Notes: a model not told the origin generated them from the letters alone. A stretch of DNA of 38,027 nucleotides from an uncultured Mycoplasma sp. (GCA_947039385.1 CAMQYR010000003.1:1-38027); one strand, 5' to 3'; counted from the stretch's first letter, positions 24,918 through 33,542 are shown. Numbers and translations: made by a program.

Positions 24918-25997
24918 TTAATATCTCTTTTCTAAAACAATTAATGATTCAATGTGTTTTGTTTGAGGAAACATATCATAAGCTCTATTAAATATAATTC
25001 TATAGTGTCTTTTAAGTTTAGTAAAATTAGCAGCTTGTGTTCCTGGGTTACAAGAAAGATAAATAATTCTTTCGGGCTTAAATTTTAAAATAAGCATTTT
25101 AATAGATTTAGCACTCATTCCCTCTCTTGGTGGGTCTATAATAAATGTATTAAAATGACTATTATTTTTTTTCAAAAATATTTCAACATCCGCCTTAATA
25201 AATCTTACATTAGTGATTTGATTTTGAATAATATTTTGGACAGCATTAGCATATGAACCTTTATTGTCCTCAACAGCAACTACAGATTCAGATATGTCAC
25301 TTACATAAATAGCAATGACTCCTATTCCTGAATATAAATCCAAAGTTTTCCCATTTTCAATTACATATTTTTTTATATCTTTATATGCTTCTTGCGCAAC
25401 TTCTTTATTTATTTGATAGAAAGAACCAATGCCAACATTAAACTTTAAACCAAACATAGAATCTGTTGTTATAAGATTTGATTTTTTATTTCCTACAATA
25501 AGAGTATCTAATTGTCTATAAATTATTTCGCCAGGTAAATCTTTGTCTTGTTTAATGCTTGATAACATATAATTATTTATTTTTATTTTATTTTTTGTAT
25601 TTTTTTGATAAAAAAATCCATCATGCAAAGTGATTTTATTACGATAATTAAATTCATTTTCCCCATCAAAAATTTCTAAATTTTTTAGCTCGGTTTTTGC
25701 TATTACTTTAAAATCATTTAATATACGTTCTTTTTTAAAATTTAATTGTTCTTTTTTGTTCATGTGAATTAACTCATAGCCACCTATTAAATTTGCATTT
25801 TCAAATACTTCTTTTCTTCTGTTTATAGATGGTGAAAGTATTTTGACTATTTCACCTATTGAATATTTATCTTTTGTTTCAATTATATTAATTTCTACTT
25901 CTTCACCTTTTATTGTTCCAAAAACATAAATAGGTTTATTCTCAAAAAAAGCCACACCTTCTCCATTTTGGGTATATTTTTCAATTATTAATTTCAT
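24918..25997 (-). CDS. RlmD/TrmA-type RNA (uracil-5-)-methyltransferase without Fe-S cysteines
   Basis: A 359-residue SAM-dependent enzyme forming 5-methyluridine in rRNA or tRNA. A TRAM-like N-terminal domain (about residues 1-55) precedes the catalytic domain. Motifs: GSFYQIN, SAM loop LDLYSGIGVIAIY, the FIIDPPREGM stretch, the nucleophile Cys316 in LSCNPGT, and the general base Glu350 in KHIE. The segment that in RlmD holds the [4Fe-4S] cysteines (C-x5-C-G-G-C) reads LIGGYELIHM with no Cys, so this is a cluster-free version as in some Gram-positive RlmCD/RlmD homologues. The target cannot be told from sequence. ATG 25997 follows AGGA. The promoter -10 (26038-26043, minus) is back to back with that of the tRNA gene. 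Confidence 0.9.
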   Translation of the reverse strand: MKLIIEKYTQNGEGVAFFENKPIYVFGTIKGEEVEINIIETKDKYSIGEIVKILSPSINRRKEVFENANLIGGYELIHMNKKEQLNFKKERILNDFKVIAKTELKNLEIFDGENEFNYRNKITLHDGFFYQKNTKNKIKINNYMLSSIKQDKDLPGEIIYRQLDTLIVGNKKSNLITTDSMFGLKFNVGIGSFYQINKEVAQEAYKDIKKYVIENGKTLDLYSGIGVIAIYVSDISESVVAVEDNKGSYANAVQNIIQNQITNVRFIKADVEIFLKKNNSHFNTFIIDPPREGMSAKSIKMLILKFKPERIIYLSCNPGTQAANFTKLKRHYRIIFNRAYDMFPQTKHIESLIVLEKRY

Positions 25998-26037
25998 AAA
26001 TTCATTCCTACATCAAAAATATTTAATATTTTCTTTA

Positions 26038-26052
26038 ATTATATTTTATAAT
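26038..26052. promoter_or_regulatory. Back-to-back -10 boxes for the methyltransferase (-) and tRNA-Trp (+)
   Basis: ATTATA at 26038-26043 is TATAAT on the minus strand, about 40 nt before the methyltransferase ATG. TATAAT at 26047-26052 on the plus strand lies 18 nt before the tRNA. The boxes are three bases apart, so the two promoters cannot easily be occupied together. Confidence 0.45.
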
Positions 26053-26070
26053 TGAGAAAATTGTTAAATT

Positions 26071-26144
26071 AAGGGATTAGTATAATGGTAGTGCTGTGGA
26101 TTCCAAACCCGCAAGTGGGGGTCCGATTCCTCTATCCCTTGCCA
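26071..26144 (+). tRNA. trnW: tRNA-Trp (anticodon CCA)
   Basis: Full cloverleaf with encoded CCA (26142-26144). The 7-bp acceptor stem AAGGGAT pairs with ATCCCTT, the discriminator is G, the D-loop contains ATGGTA, and the T-loop is TCCGATT. The anticodon loop TTCCAAA gives CCA, reading UGG only. The fifth anticodon-stem pair is an A-C mismatch and the T-stem has two G-U pairs. In a UGA=Trp organism a second tRNA-Trp(UCA) must exist elsewhere; the CCA isoacceptor explains the TGG codons that coexist with TGA here. It ends 22 nt before the convergent recO stop. Confidence 0.9.
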
Positions 26145-26166
26145 TTTCTTGAGAAAGACCAAAAAA

Positions 26167-26820
26167 TTATAATAAAAGCATTGATAATAAATGAAATATT
26201 TTTTGATTATTTTCATGAGAAACATTTTGAACATATTGTTCTAAAGAATCTCCTAAAAAATAAAACGATTTTAGCAAGACTAAATTAGTTTTTTTTGTTG
26301 AGTGAATTTTACACAACATTCCTCCTTGTATTATGTCAATTGAAAATAACTCTTTGTTTGAAGAACAAGTAGCACAAAAGGAATATGACAATCCCTCACC
26401 ATTACTTTTTAAAATTTTTGCTAGTAAGTATGATTTATATTTATAAAAATTAATGTCATTAATATTATCAATAATTATTGAATAAGTATTATATATTCCA
26501 ATATCATAGTTTTTTATTTTGTTTAATAAACCTATTAACTCTCTTACTTTATTTGAATTATTTTTAGTAAGATTAGGTAATCCTTTTATTACTGTTGCTT
26601 TTTTCAACAAAAAAGAATTAGGAGTGGAATATTTAATAAATATTTCAAAATTACTAATTGTTCCTAATAATACATTTGATCTATTTTTGCTCTCAATCTT
26701 TTTAACGCCTTTGGCATACAAATAAAGAATTTTTTTTGGAGTTAAAACACACAACATTTCATCATTTTCTAAATATGTTTTTTTTGAAATGATTAATCCT
26801 ATTATTATTTTTGTTTGCAT
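26167..26820 (-). CDS. recO: DNA repair protein RecO
   Basis: A 217-residue mediator that helps load RecA at single-stranded gaps. It has an N-terminal OB fold (IIIGLIISKKTYLENDEMLCVLTPKK and LYAKGVKKIESKNR) and a helical C-terminal domain with the zinc site Cys149-x2-Cys152 ... Cys170-x2-His173, where His replaces the usual last Cys. The GGMLC element is conserved. It is divergent from the OmpR-like regulator across a 29-bp palindrome. TATAAT stands 6 nt before ATG with no Shine-Dalgarno. Confidence 0.93.
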   Translation of the reverse strand: MQTKIIIGLIISKKTYLENDEMLCVLTPKKILYLYAKGVKKIESKNRSNVLLGTISNFEIFIKYSTPNSFLLKKATVIKGLPNLTKNNSNKVRELIGLLNKIKNYDIGIYNTYSIIIDNINDINFYKYKSYLLAKILKSNGEGLSYSFCATCSSNKELFSIDIIQGGMLCKIHSTKKTNLVLLKSFYFLGDSLEQYVQNVSHENNQKIFHLLSMLLL

Positions 26821-26849
26821 ATTTTAATTATATTTATTATAATTAAAAT
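26821..26849. promoter_or_regulatory. Symmetric divergent promoter: 29-bp hyphenated palindrome
   Basis: The arms ATTTTAATTATA (26821-26832) and TATAATTAAAAT (26838-26849) are perfect inverse complements around TTTAT. The palindrome fills exactly the space between the ATG of recO (minus, 26820) and the ATG of the regulator (plus, 26850). Each arm ends TATAAT-TAAAAT-ATG, so each gene has a -10 box 6 nt before its start and no ribosome site. For the plus strand a weak -35 (TTGCAT, 26815-26820, inside recO) lies exactly 17 bp upstream. Confidence 0.65.
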
Positions 26850-27560
26850 ATGTCTATTCCTTTAAAACAAATTAAAAACAATACCCCCTTAAAAATTCTT
26901 TTTATTTCCAATAAAAATACAAACAAAAATGAAATGAATCGATTGTTTGAAGAAGCAAAGCTTTATTTAAATATTTCTTGAAAATTTTTAGATATCTATA
27001 CAAAAAATGATTTAAAAAATATTCAATCACTAGATGTTATGTTTATTGACTTCCAAGTTGGTTATGAAAAAATATTTAATTGAGAACTTTATGATACTTA
27101 TCATAGAATAAACAACGAATACTTACAAGTCATGGTGTTGGATGAATTTAGTAAAAATGATTATTGAGCTTTAAAAATTGGGTCAGATGATATTATTTAT
27201 AAAAAAGATGGTTATGAATTTTTAAAATGAAAGATTATTGCTATTTTTAGAAGAATGTGAGATACACATCATAAAAAAACTACAATCATTCATAAAGGAC
27301 TAATTATTGATAATATTAGAAAAAATTTTTTTTTAAATGATAATAAAATTCACTTAACAAAAAAAGAATTTGAGTTAATGGCGTTACTAATGTCAAAAGT
27401 TGGGGTTGGTTTTGTTACTAAAAGGAAAATATTTAAATTATTATGAAATGATAGCGGTGATGATTATTCAAGAGTTGTTGATCAATTAATATTTAAAATT
27501 AAAAATAAAATTGGAAAAGAAATTTTTGAAATAAATAAAAATGGTATAAAAATTGTATAA
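26850..27560 (+). CDS. Orphan OmpR/PhoB-like transcription regulator with pseudo-receiver domain
   Basis: A 236-residue protein with two domains. Residues 1-130 look like a response-regulator receiver: KILFIS strand, VMFIDF with Asp67 at the phospho-site position, VMVLDEF, and GSDDIIYKK matching the G-A-D-D-Y-x-x-K-P element. The acidic pair that binds Mg in true receivers is replaced by S-N-K-N after the first strand, so phosphorylation is doubtful. Residues 146-236 are a winged helix of the PhoB type (HLTKKEFELMALLM, VTKRKIFKLLW, RVVDQLIFKIKNKIG). No histidine kinase gene is in the window, and mollicutes mostly lack two-component systems. Several TGA codons encode Trp. It reads away from recO across a symmetric promoter, so autoregulation is an obvious possibility. 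Confidence 0.8.
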
Positions 27561-27561
27561 T
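27556..27561 (+). promoter_or_regulatory. -10 box of the S1-domain gene, leaderless type
   Basis: TATAAT overlaps the stop codon of the regulator gene; 7 nt later comes GTG 27569. No ribosome site is visible. Confidence 0.4.
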
Positions 27562-27568
27562 AATATAC

Positions 27569-27898
27569 GTGGATGAACAAATATATATATATGGTAAAAT
27601 AACTAAAATAAATAAAAACTTTTTTTCATTTATAGCAAAAAACAAAAAGTGTGGATTAGTTTATATAAATGATATTTCCGATTACTATATTGATGACATT
27701 TCTACATTATTTAAAGTTGGGGAAATTATGGAATTATTAATTAAACAATACAAACAAAATGTTTATTATTGTAGCTTTAAACATGGCAGAGCAGATTATC
27801 TAGACTTCCCATTCAATTATAAAATAAAAGAAACAGAAAACAAATTTAATAATTTATATAAATTTAATAATAAAGAGGTATTAAAATGGAAACAATAA
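27569..27898 (+). CDS. S1 RNA-binding domain protein
   Basis: A 109-residue protein. Residues about 6-72 form an S1 domain (GKITKINKNFFSFIA, GLVYINDIS, FKVGEIMELLI, YYCSFK); the remainder is a charged tail. Small single-S1 proteins of this type (like YugI/GSP13) bind RNA or ribosomes. Start GTG 27569 is the only suitable start at the front of the domain. The last 13 nt overlap pgi: the final W-K-Q is encoded by TGG AAA CAA, where TGG is forced by the pgi start ATGG. It is probably cotranscribed with pgi. Confidence 0.8.
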   Translation: MDEQIYIYGKITKINKNFFSFIAKNKKCGLVYINDISDYYIDDISTLFKVGEIMELLIKQYKQNVYYCSFKHGRADYLDFPFNYKIKETENKFNNLYKFNNKEVLKWKQ

Positions 27899-29184
27899 AA
27901 CTAAATATTAGTAGAGCTGTTGAACTAGCAAACATAATGAAATATGAAAAACTTGTAAAAATAATTCATGATAAAATGGAAAGTTATGATTCGATTGGAA
28001 ATGAATTTCTAGGATGGAAGGACTTACCCAACAACATTAATATTGATGACATTAAAAAAATGGAAACTATTGCTAACAACTTCCACAAAAGTAATATTGA
28101 AGTTCTAGTTGTTATAGGAATAGGAGGATCTTATCTTGGTATCAAGGCTGGTGTTGATTTTATTTTAGGAAATTTGCCAACACCCAATGAAAAAAAATTA
28201 GAAATTATTTATGCAGGACAATCATTATCATCAACAGACTTGGCACAAAAATTAAAATATGTGGAAAATAAAAAGTTTGCTATAAATGTTATTTCTAAAT
28301 CAGGAACAACCACAGAACCTGCAATAGCATTTAGAATGTTTAAAAAAATGTTAGAGGATAAAATTGGCAAAAACAATGCTAAAGATTTTATAGTGGCAAC
28401 AACCGACGCTAATAAAGGGTCATTGTTTGCACTTGCTACCCAAGAGGGTTACACAAAATTTGTAATCCCCGATAACATTGGTGGAAGATTTTCTATATTA
28501 ACGCCAGTAGGTTTATTCCCGTTTGCATGTATTGGATTAAACATTAAAAAAATTATACAGGGCGCTAAAGTTGCTAGTGAAAATTATTCTATTGATTCAT
28601 TAGAAGATAATTTAGCTTACCAATACGCGGTTGCAAGATTTATTTTATGAAAACACAAAGGATTCCCTGTAGAAATGTTAATTTCATATGAGCCAAATAT
28701 GAATTATTTTCTTGAGTGATGAAAACAGTTATTTGGAGAATCTGAAGGAAAATTAAACAAAGGTATTTTACCACATAGCGCTATTTTTACAACAGATTTA
28801 CACTCTTTAGGACAATTTATTCAAGAAGGATCAAGAGTTTTATTTGAGACTGTTATTACAGTTAAAAAACCAATTATTGATTTAGAAATTGTTGAGGATA
28901 AAGAAGATTTAGATAATTTAAATTACTTAATTAATCAAAGCATACACACCATTAATAATGTTGCTTTTCAAGCTACCATTGATGCTCACTCAACAATTGG
29001 GCAAGTTCCTAACATTCATATCGAAATCCCTGAATTAAATGAAGAAAATTTTGGTGAAATAGTAATATTCTTCCAAAGAGCTGTTGCTATGAGTGCTTAT
29101 TTAATAGAAGTTAATCCATTTAACCAACCCGGTGTTGAAATTTATAAAACTAATATGTTTAGAATATTAAAAAAACCTTTATAA
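27886..29184 (+). CDS. pgi: Glucose-6-phosphate isomerase
   Basis: Interconverts glucose 6-phosphate and fructose 6-phosphate in glycolysis. The 432 residues match the short bacterial PGI form. Landmarks: [27 protein letters not shown] (phosphate-binding loop), [14 protein letters not shown] (signature), and the C-terminal [12 protein letters not shown] with the catalytic Lys. Two TGA-Trp codons occur after residue 254. AGAGG stands 7 nt before ATG, inside the S1 gene. Confidence 0.97.
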
Positions 29185-29191
29185 ATTTCTA

Positions 29192-29197
29192 TATAAT
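29192..29197 (+). promoter_or_regulatory. -10 box of the SRP RNA gene
   Basis: TATAAT, followed after 6 nt by G29204, the likely first base of the RNA. It lies 7 nt after the pgi stop. Confidence 0.5.
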
Positions 29198-29203
29198 TTA
29201 ATT

Positions 29204-29290
29204 GCCATTGAAATAGCAACCTTGTAACTTGGTCAGGACAGAAATGTAGCATCCATATCGAGAAGTGTTATGTTCAGTGGTTTTATTTTA
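29204..29290 (+). ncRNA. ffs: Signal recognition particle RNA (4.5S type)
   Basis: The helix-8 core is clear: GGTCAGG (29231-29237), then ACA-GAAA-TGT with a GNRA tetraloop, then AGCA-TCC, the asymmetric loop bound by Ffh. The 5' CCATTG (29205-29210) pairs with CAGTGG (29275-29280), closing the RNA, and TTTTATTTT follows directly, so this closing stem plus U-rich tail can act as terminator. A 20-bp perfect palindrome (29280-29299) overlaps that end. The exact 3' end is an estimate. Confidence 0.9.
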
Positions 29291-29422
29291 AAATAAAACT
29301 ACCCAGTTTTCCACAAAAAATCAACACACAAATTATAGTGTTAATGGTTACTTTAAGAGTTCCCCCCCAATTCCACACACATTATTATGAAAAATAAGAA
29401 AAAGAAAGAAAAGAATTAAATT
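29291..29422. other. Intergenic region upstream of dnaN
   Basis: No gene. It holds TTTTCCACA (29307-29315) and AATTCCACA (29369-29377), which are one and two mismatches from a DnaA box, a run of seven C (29362-29368), and a purine-rich leader before dnaN. The DnaA-box reading is weak because TTTTCCACA also occurs elsewhere in the window. Confidence 0.4.
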
Positions 29423-30529
29423 ATGAAAATACAGATTGATACTAAAAAAATAAATAAAAATTTTAATAATGTTTTTAAATGCGTTAATAATAATAATATT
29501 TTTTTACCTATGAGAAGTGTTCTTATTGAAGTTTTAGAAGATAGAATGACAATGACAGCATCTGACGGCAACTTATCAACTATTCAAACTGTGTTTGTAA
29601 ATCAAGAAAATTTCAAAATTTTCGAAATAGGAAACATTTTAGTTCCATCATTACTTTTTAACAACATTATAAAAAAATGTGAAGGTACTATAACGATAGA
29701 AAGTGTTGGAAATATATTGTTTATTAAAAGTGGCGACAGTAAATATGAAATTAATTTGTCGGATGTTTCGGAATATCCTCCGATTGATTTTTCTCTACAA
29801 GGAGTAAAATTGTCTATTAATGCTAAAGAATTTCGCGAGGCAGCTAAAAGCGTTTTATTTGCAGCATCTATAAGCGACATTGATATTATATTTAGTGGAG
29901 TTAATATTGATTATAGTAATAATGTAATGAAATTGATTGCAACAGATTCATATAGAGTGGCTTATCAAGAAATTGAAGTTAAAGATTCAAGAAATTTAAG
30001 TTTTAATATATCTTTGTTCGCAAAAAATTTAAAGGAATTTATTCCAGAAAATATAAACGATGATGTTGAAATATATGTGAATGAACACAAAATAAATCTT
30101 ATTTATAATAATTCAATTATTCAATCTAAGTTGATTGATGCACCATACAAAGATATTTCTAAAATATTTCCTGAAAGTTTTTCAAAAACTTTAACTATTG
30201 ATAAAAAACTTCTGATTGATGGAATTGATAAGGCAACCGTTATTTCATCAGATGCTTTTCATAGATTGAGGTTTGAAATTAATCAGAAAGAAATAAAAAT
30301 TATTTCGATAAAAGAAGAAATAGGTAATTCAAGCGTAATTATAAAAACTGACAATTATGTTGGGGACGATTTAATAATTACTGTAAATTATAGATTTTTA
30401 AAAGAAGCTTTGTCGGTTTTTAATGGAGAAATTCAAATAAAAATGAATGAAAGCATTGAAAGATTCGTAATTATTGGAAAATCAAATCCTAAAAATAAAC
30501 AGTTGATAGCACCACAAAGAAGTTATTAG
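29423..30529 (+). CDS. dnaN: DNA polymerase III subunit beta (sliding clamp)
   Basis: A 368-residue sliding clamp that forms a ring dimer around DNA and tethers PolC/DnaE. All three clamp domains are present by length. The recognisable segments are LPMRSVLIEVLEDRMTMTASDGNLS, KLIATDSYRVAYQEI and the final QLIAPQRSY, where family members end LVLPVRT/M-x-P-x-R. No internal TGA. The Shine-Dalgarno is weak (AAAGAAAAG). It is followed 1 nt later by the S4-domain yaaA gene, the conserved dnaN-yaaA pair, but dnaA is not upstream (SRP RNA and pgi are), and argS rather than recF follows. The usual dnaA-dnaN-recF-gyrB block is therefore broken here. Confidence 0.96.
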   Translation: MKIQIDTKKINKNFNNVFKCVNNNNIFLPMRSVLIEVLEDRMTMTASDGNLSTIQTVFVNQENFKIFEIGNILVPSLLFNNIIKKCEGTITIESVGNILFIKSGDSKYEINLSDVSEYPPIDFSLQGVKLSINAKEFREAAKSVLFAASISDIDIIFSGVNIDYSNNVMKLIATDSYRVAYQEIEVKDSRNLSFNISLFAKNLKEFIPENINDDVEIYVNEHKINLIYNNSIIQSKLIDAPYKDISKIFPESFSKTLTIDKKLLIDGIDKATVISSDAFHRLRFEINQKEIKIISIKEEIGNSSVIIKTDNYVGDDLIITVNYRFLKEALSVFNGEIQIKMNESIERFVIIGKSNPKNKQLIAPQRSY

Positions 30530-30530
30530 T

Positions 30531-30752
30531 ATGAAAATTGAAATTATTGGAGAATATATTAAATTAGGACAACTGATTAAAAAACTTAATTTAATAGATA
30601 CTGGCGGACAGGCAAAAGAATTTATTATGAATAATATTGATAAAATTAAAATAAATAATGAAAAACCAAAAGGTAGAAGTACTAAGGTGTTTGTAGGTTC
30701 AACGGTTTGAATAGAAGACGATGTTTATATGATTATTAACAAAGAAGAATAA
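30531..30752 (+). CDS. yaaA: S4 domain-containing protein YaaA/RlbA
   Basis: A 73-residue RNA-binding protein with a single S4 fold: YIKLGQLIKKLNLIDTGGQAKEFI, then a second basic region ending STVWIEDDVYMII. The length and the position directly after dnaN are typical; the family is implicated in 50S assembly. A TGA encodes Trp (VWIED). It is too short to be prominent on its own but is well supported by context. Confidence 0.88.
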
Positions 30753-30826
30753 AGCGAGTAAAAGAGTTTAATTTAAAATGCAATAAACATGTTGAATGCT
30801 AATAAAAAAAGCAAAGCACAAATATA

Positions 30827-30854
30827 TTGTTTTAATGTTGATTTTATATATAAT
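30827..30854 (+). promoter_or_regulatory. Promoter of argS, leaderless type
   Basis: TTGTTT at 30827-30832, a 16-bp spacer and TATAAT at 30849-30854, with ATG 30862 after 7 nt. No ribosome site. Confidence 0.5.
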
Positions 30855-30861
30855 ATAAGAA

Positions 30862-32463
30862 ATGAATAAGTTAATAAATGATGAACTCAATAGAATAATA
30901 AAAGAATTTGCTTGAAGTGGTATAAAGTTTACGGTTTTTAAACCTTCAAACAATAATTTTGGTGATTTTTCCACAAATATAGCTTTAGTAACTGCTAAAA
31001 CAAATTATCAAAAACCTAGTGAAATAGCTCAAATGATCGTTGAAAAATTTAATAAAGAATTGACTTTAGTTAAATATATTGAAATAATTAAACCAGGGTT
31101 TATTAATTTTTATTTAGTTGATGAATATTATTCTGAAATTGTGAAAAAAATAATTAGTGAAAATTTAAATTATGGAAAAGAAAAATCGAGTTCCCATTAC
31201 AATTTAGAATTTGTTTCTGCAAATCCAACTGGATTTTTGCACGTTGCTCATGCAAGGGGGGCTGCTCTTGGAGACTCTCTTGCTAATATTTTAAATCATG
31301 TAGGGATTAAAGTTACAAGAGAGTATTATATTAATGATGCAGGCGGTCAAATAAATATGTTGGCATATGCTTGTTTTGTGAGATATCAACAATTATATGG
31401 ATTCGAAATAGAATTACCAGAGGAAAGTTATCATGGAAAAGATATTATTTGGTGTGCAAAGCAAATTAAAAAGAAAATAAATGATGCGTGAGTTAATAAA
31501 ATTTTCAAAGATATTGAAAATCAAGTAAAAGAAATATCTATTGAGATTATGCTTCAAAGAATAAAACAAGATATGGATTCAATGAATGTCAAATTTGATG
31601 TTTATTTTTCTGAAAAAAGTTTATATAAAGGAACAGTGATTATAGATAAATTAAAGGAAATAAATGGTGTTATTATAAAAGATGGTGCCACATGATTAAA
31701 CACAACTAAATATGGCGATGATAAAGATAGGGTTCTAATAAAACAAGATGGTTCATACACATATTTTTTACCTGACATTATTTACCATAACATTAAAATT
31801 AGTAGGGATAAAGATATTTCGAAGTTAATTAATATTTGAGGAGCAGATCATTCAGGTTATATCAAAAGAATGGAAATAGCAATGGAACTAATGGGTTACA
31901 AAGATAAATTAGAAGTTATTGTATTACAATTAGTTAGATTAATAAAAGATGGTAAGGAATTAAAGATGTCAAAAAGAAAAGGAACGTCACTTTATTTATC
32001 GGAATTAATAAAACAAGTTGGGGTAGACACTGCTAGATTTTTTTTAGTCAATAGATCACAAAATTCTCAAATTGATTTCGATCTTGATTTAGCTAGCATG
32101 AAGACAAGTGACAACCCGGTTTTTATAGTTCAATATGCTTTTGCCAGAATACAACAATTAATTAATAAATCAACAATAAAACAATACAAGAAGTTTGGTT
32201 ATACAGAATCTAAAGAAAAAGAAATTATTGGAATATTAGAAAAATTTCCTGGCATTTTAAAACAAATATCTATAACCAATAAGGTCCACTTATTACCGCA
32301 ATACTTAATTAGTTTGTCAAAAGAATTTAATTCATTTTACTCAAACAGTAAAATTATTGGTAACATTAGAGAGATGGAATTATTGTCTTTATCTAAAGCG
32401 TGTGGTATAGTAATAAAAATAGGGTTAAGTTTATTAGGGGTTTCAGCTCCGGAAAGAATGTAA
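30862..32463 (+). CDS. argS: Arginine--tRNA ligase
   Basis: A 533-residue class I synthetase that charges tRNA-Arg. It has the N-terminal Add-1 domain ([12 protein letters not shown]), the HIGH-like motif in [39 protein letters not shown] as KMSKS motif, and the DALR anticodon domain ending GVSAPERM, the family-typical C-terminus. Several TGA-Trp codons and one TGG (IIWCAKQ) occur. It heads a run of five closely spaced genes ending with tsaD. The start is preceded by TATAAT at 7 nt and no ribosome site. Confidence 0.97.
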
Positions 32464-32465
32464 TT

Positions 32466-32729
32466 ATGACAACAATATTAGATATAGTTAATAAATTATT
32501 TGAAGCTAAAGAAAATGAAGGAAGATTTTTCACTTTTGATGAAATATTTAAACAAGTTGAGTCTTCACTCAATGAAACTTGATTACAAGAAAATAACAAT
32601 GTAATATCAAAAAGTAATTTGCTTGAAAATAAAATGGGTATTGTTTATAAATTATTAACTTTAGATGGTGGTTTTATTAGACATGAAGATGGTACGTGAT
32701 CTAAAAGAAAGATGAATGAATCTCTTTAA
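32466..32729 (+). CDS. rpoE: DNA-directed RNA polymerase subunit delta
   Basis: An 87-residue HARE-HTH protein. Its fold-defining segments are ILDIVNKLFEAKENEGRFFTFDEIFKQV and MGIVYKLLTLDGGFIRHEDGTWSKR, matching the delta-factor pattern L-x-x-D-L-T-L-D-G-R-F ... W-x-L-R. Delta increases recycling and promoter selectivity of RNA polymerase in Firmicutes. The acidic C-terminal tail of Bacillus RpoE is absent, as in other short mollicute versions. Two TGA-Trp codons. It starts 2 nt after argS stops and overlaps the next gene by 14 nt. Confidence 0.85.
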
Positions 32730-33147
32730 ACCATTATTTTTAAGATATTTATTAAGACAACAATTATTAATGGTAATCATCTTATATTTTGTTTGTACAC
32801 TTACAACCATAGCAGTTTGATTAGCTACCACCGAACCACAAAAAAGTGTGATGTGAATTATTCTTTTAGTTACAATCATAGTTATTTGATTTTTCCCACT
32901 TTATTTATGCATAATAACATTTTTAACATTTTTGTCTTTCAAGAAAGAGCGCAATAAAATTTCTAAAGAGAAAGAATTGTTTGATAAAGTAACAAACAAA
33001 ATAGTGAGAGAAATGGTTGTAAAACAAGGGATTAAAGTAAACATATTTTCAGATAAAAAAACAGATTTTAAAAAATTCAACAATGCTATAAATGAAGAAA
33101 TAAAGTTTCAAAGAAAAAATATAGAGATTTTGAAAGAGAATTCATAA
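32716..33147 (+). CDS. Small membrane protein of unknown function
   Basis: A 143-residue protein with two predicted membrane helices (about residues 18-38 and 44-73) and a Lys/Glu-rich, probably coiled cytoplasmic tail from about 75 to the end. ATG 32716 lies inside the end of rpoE; the TAA stop overlaps the tsaE ATG by one base. TGA encodes Trp four times in the membrane part, which standard-code annotation would truncate to the tail only. No family recognised; position between RNA polymerase delta and the t6A genes gives no clear hint. Confidence 0.75.
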
Positions 33148-33542
33148 TGTTAAGTTCAAAATATTTGCTTAGAGAAACAGAAGTTCCCTTGTTTGCAAAA
33201 AAAATTATTCAAAATTTAAAACATTATCAAACAATACTTTTGAATGGTGAAATCGGTTCTGGGAAAACGTTTTTGGTTAAGGAAATTGCAAAACAACTTG
33301 GTGAAAAAAAAGTTGTTAATTCTCCTTCTTTTCAAATTATGAATGTTTATAAGAATTTTATTCATATGGATGCATATAATTTAAAAGGAAATTTAGAAAG
33401 CTATTATGATTTTTTTGGAGATAAAATAGTAATAATTGAATGATCAAAAAATTTAGACATTATTATTAAACCGTGCATTGAAATTAACATAATTTATTCA
33501 AATGAAAATCAAAGATTGTATGAAGTAAAAGAGGTCAAATAG
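33147..33542 (+). CDS. tsaE: tRNA t6A37 biosynthesis ATPase TsaE
   Basis: A 131-residue P-loop protein of the TsaE/YjeE family, which drives the TsaB-TsaD complex that makes N6-threonylcarbamoyladenosine at position 37 of ANN-decoding tRNAs. Walker A is GEIGSGKTFLVKEIA; SPSFQIMNVY and HMDAYNL follow, then VIIEWSKN as Walker B-like strand with TGA as Trp. Shares one base with the stop of the gene before, and one with the GTG of tsaB after. Confidence 0.93.

Noticed and set aside
26085-26288. Open frame over the tRNA and the end of recO
   Set aside because: It is a shadow: it translates the tRNA gene and the antisense of recO.
29300-29422. Possible oriC with DnaA boxes upstream of dnaN
   Set aside because: TTTTCCACA and AATTCCACA are imperfect boxes, and TTTTCCACA or its complement also occurs in ksgA (near 21102), pgi (near 28260) and argS (30967). 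There is no dnaA and no cluster of perfect boxes.
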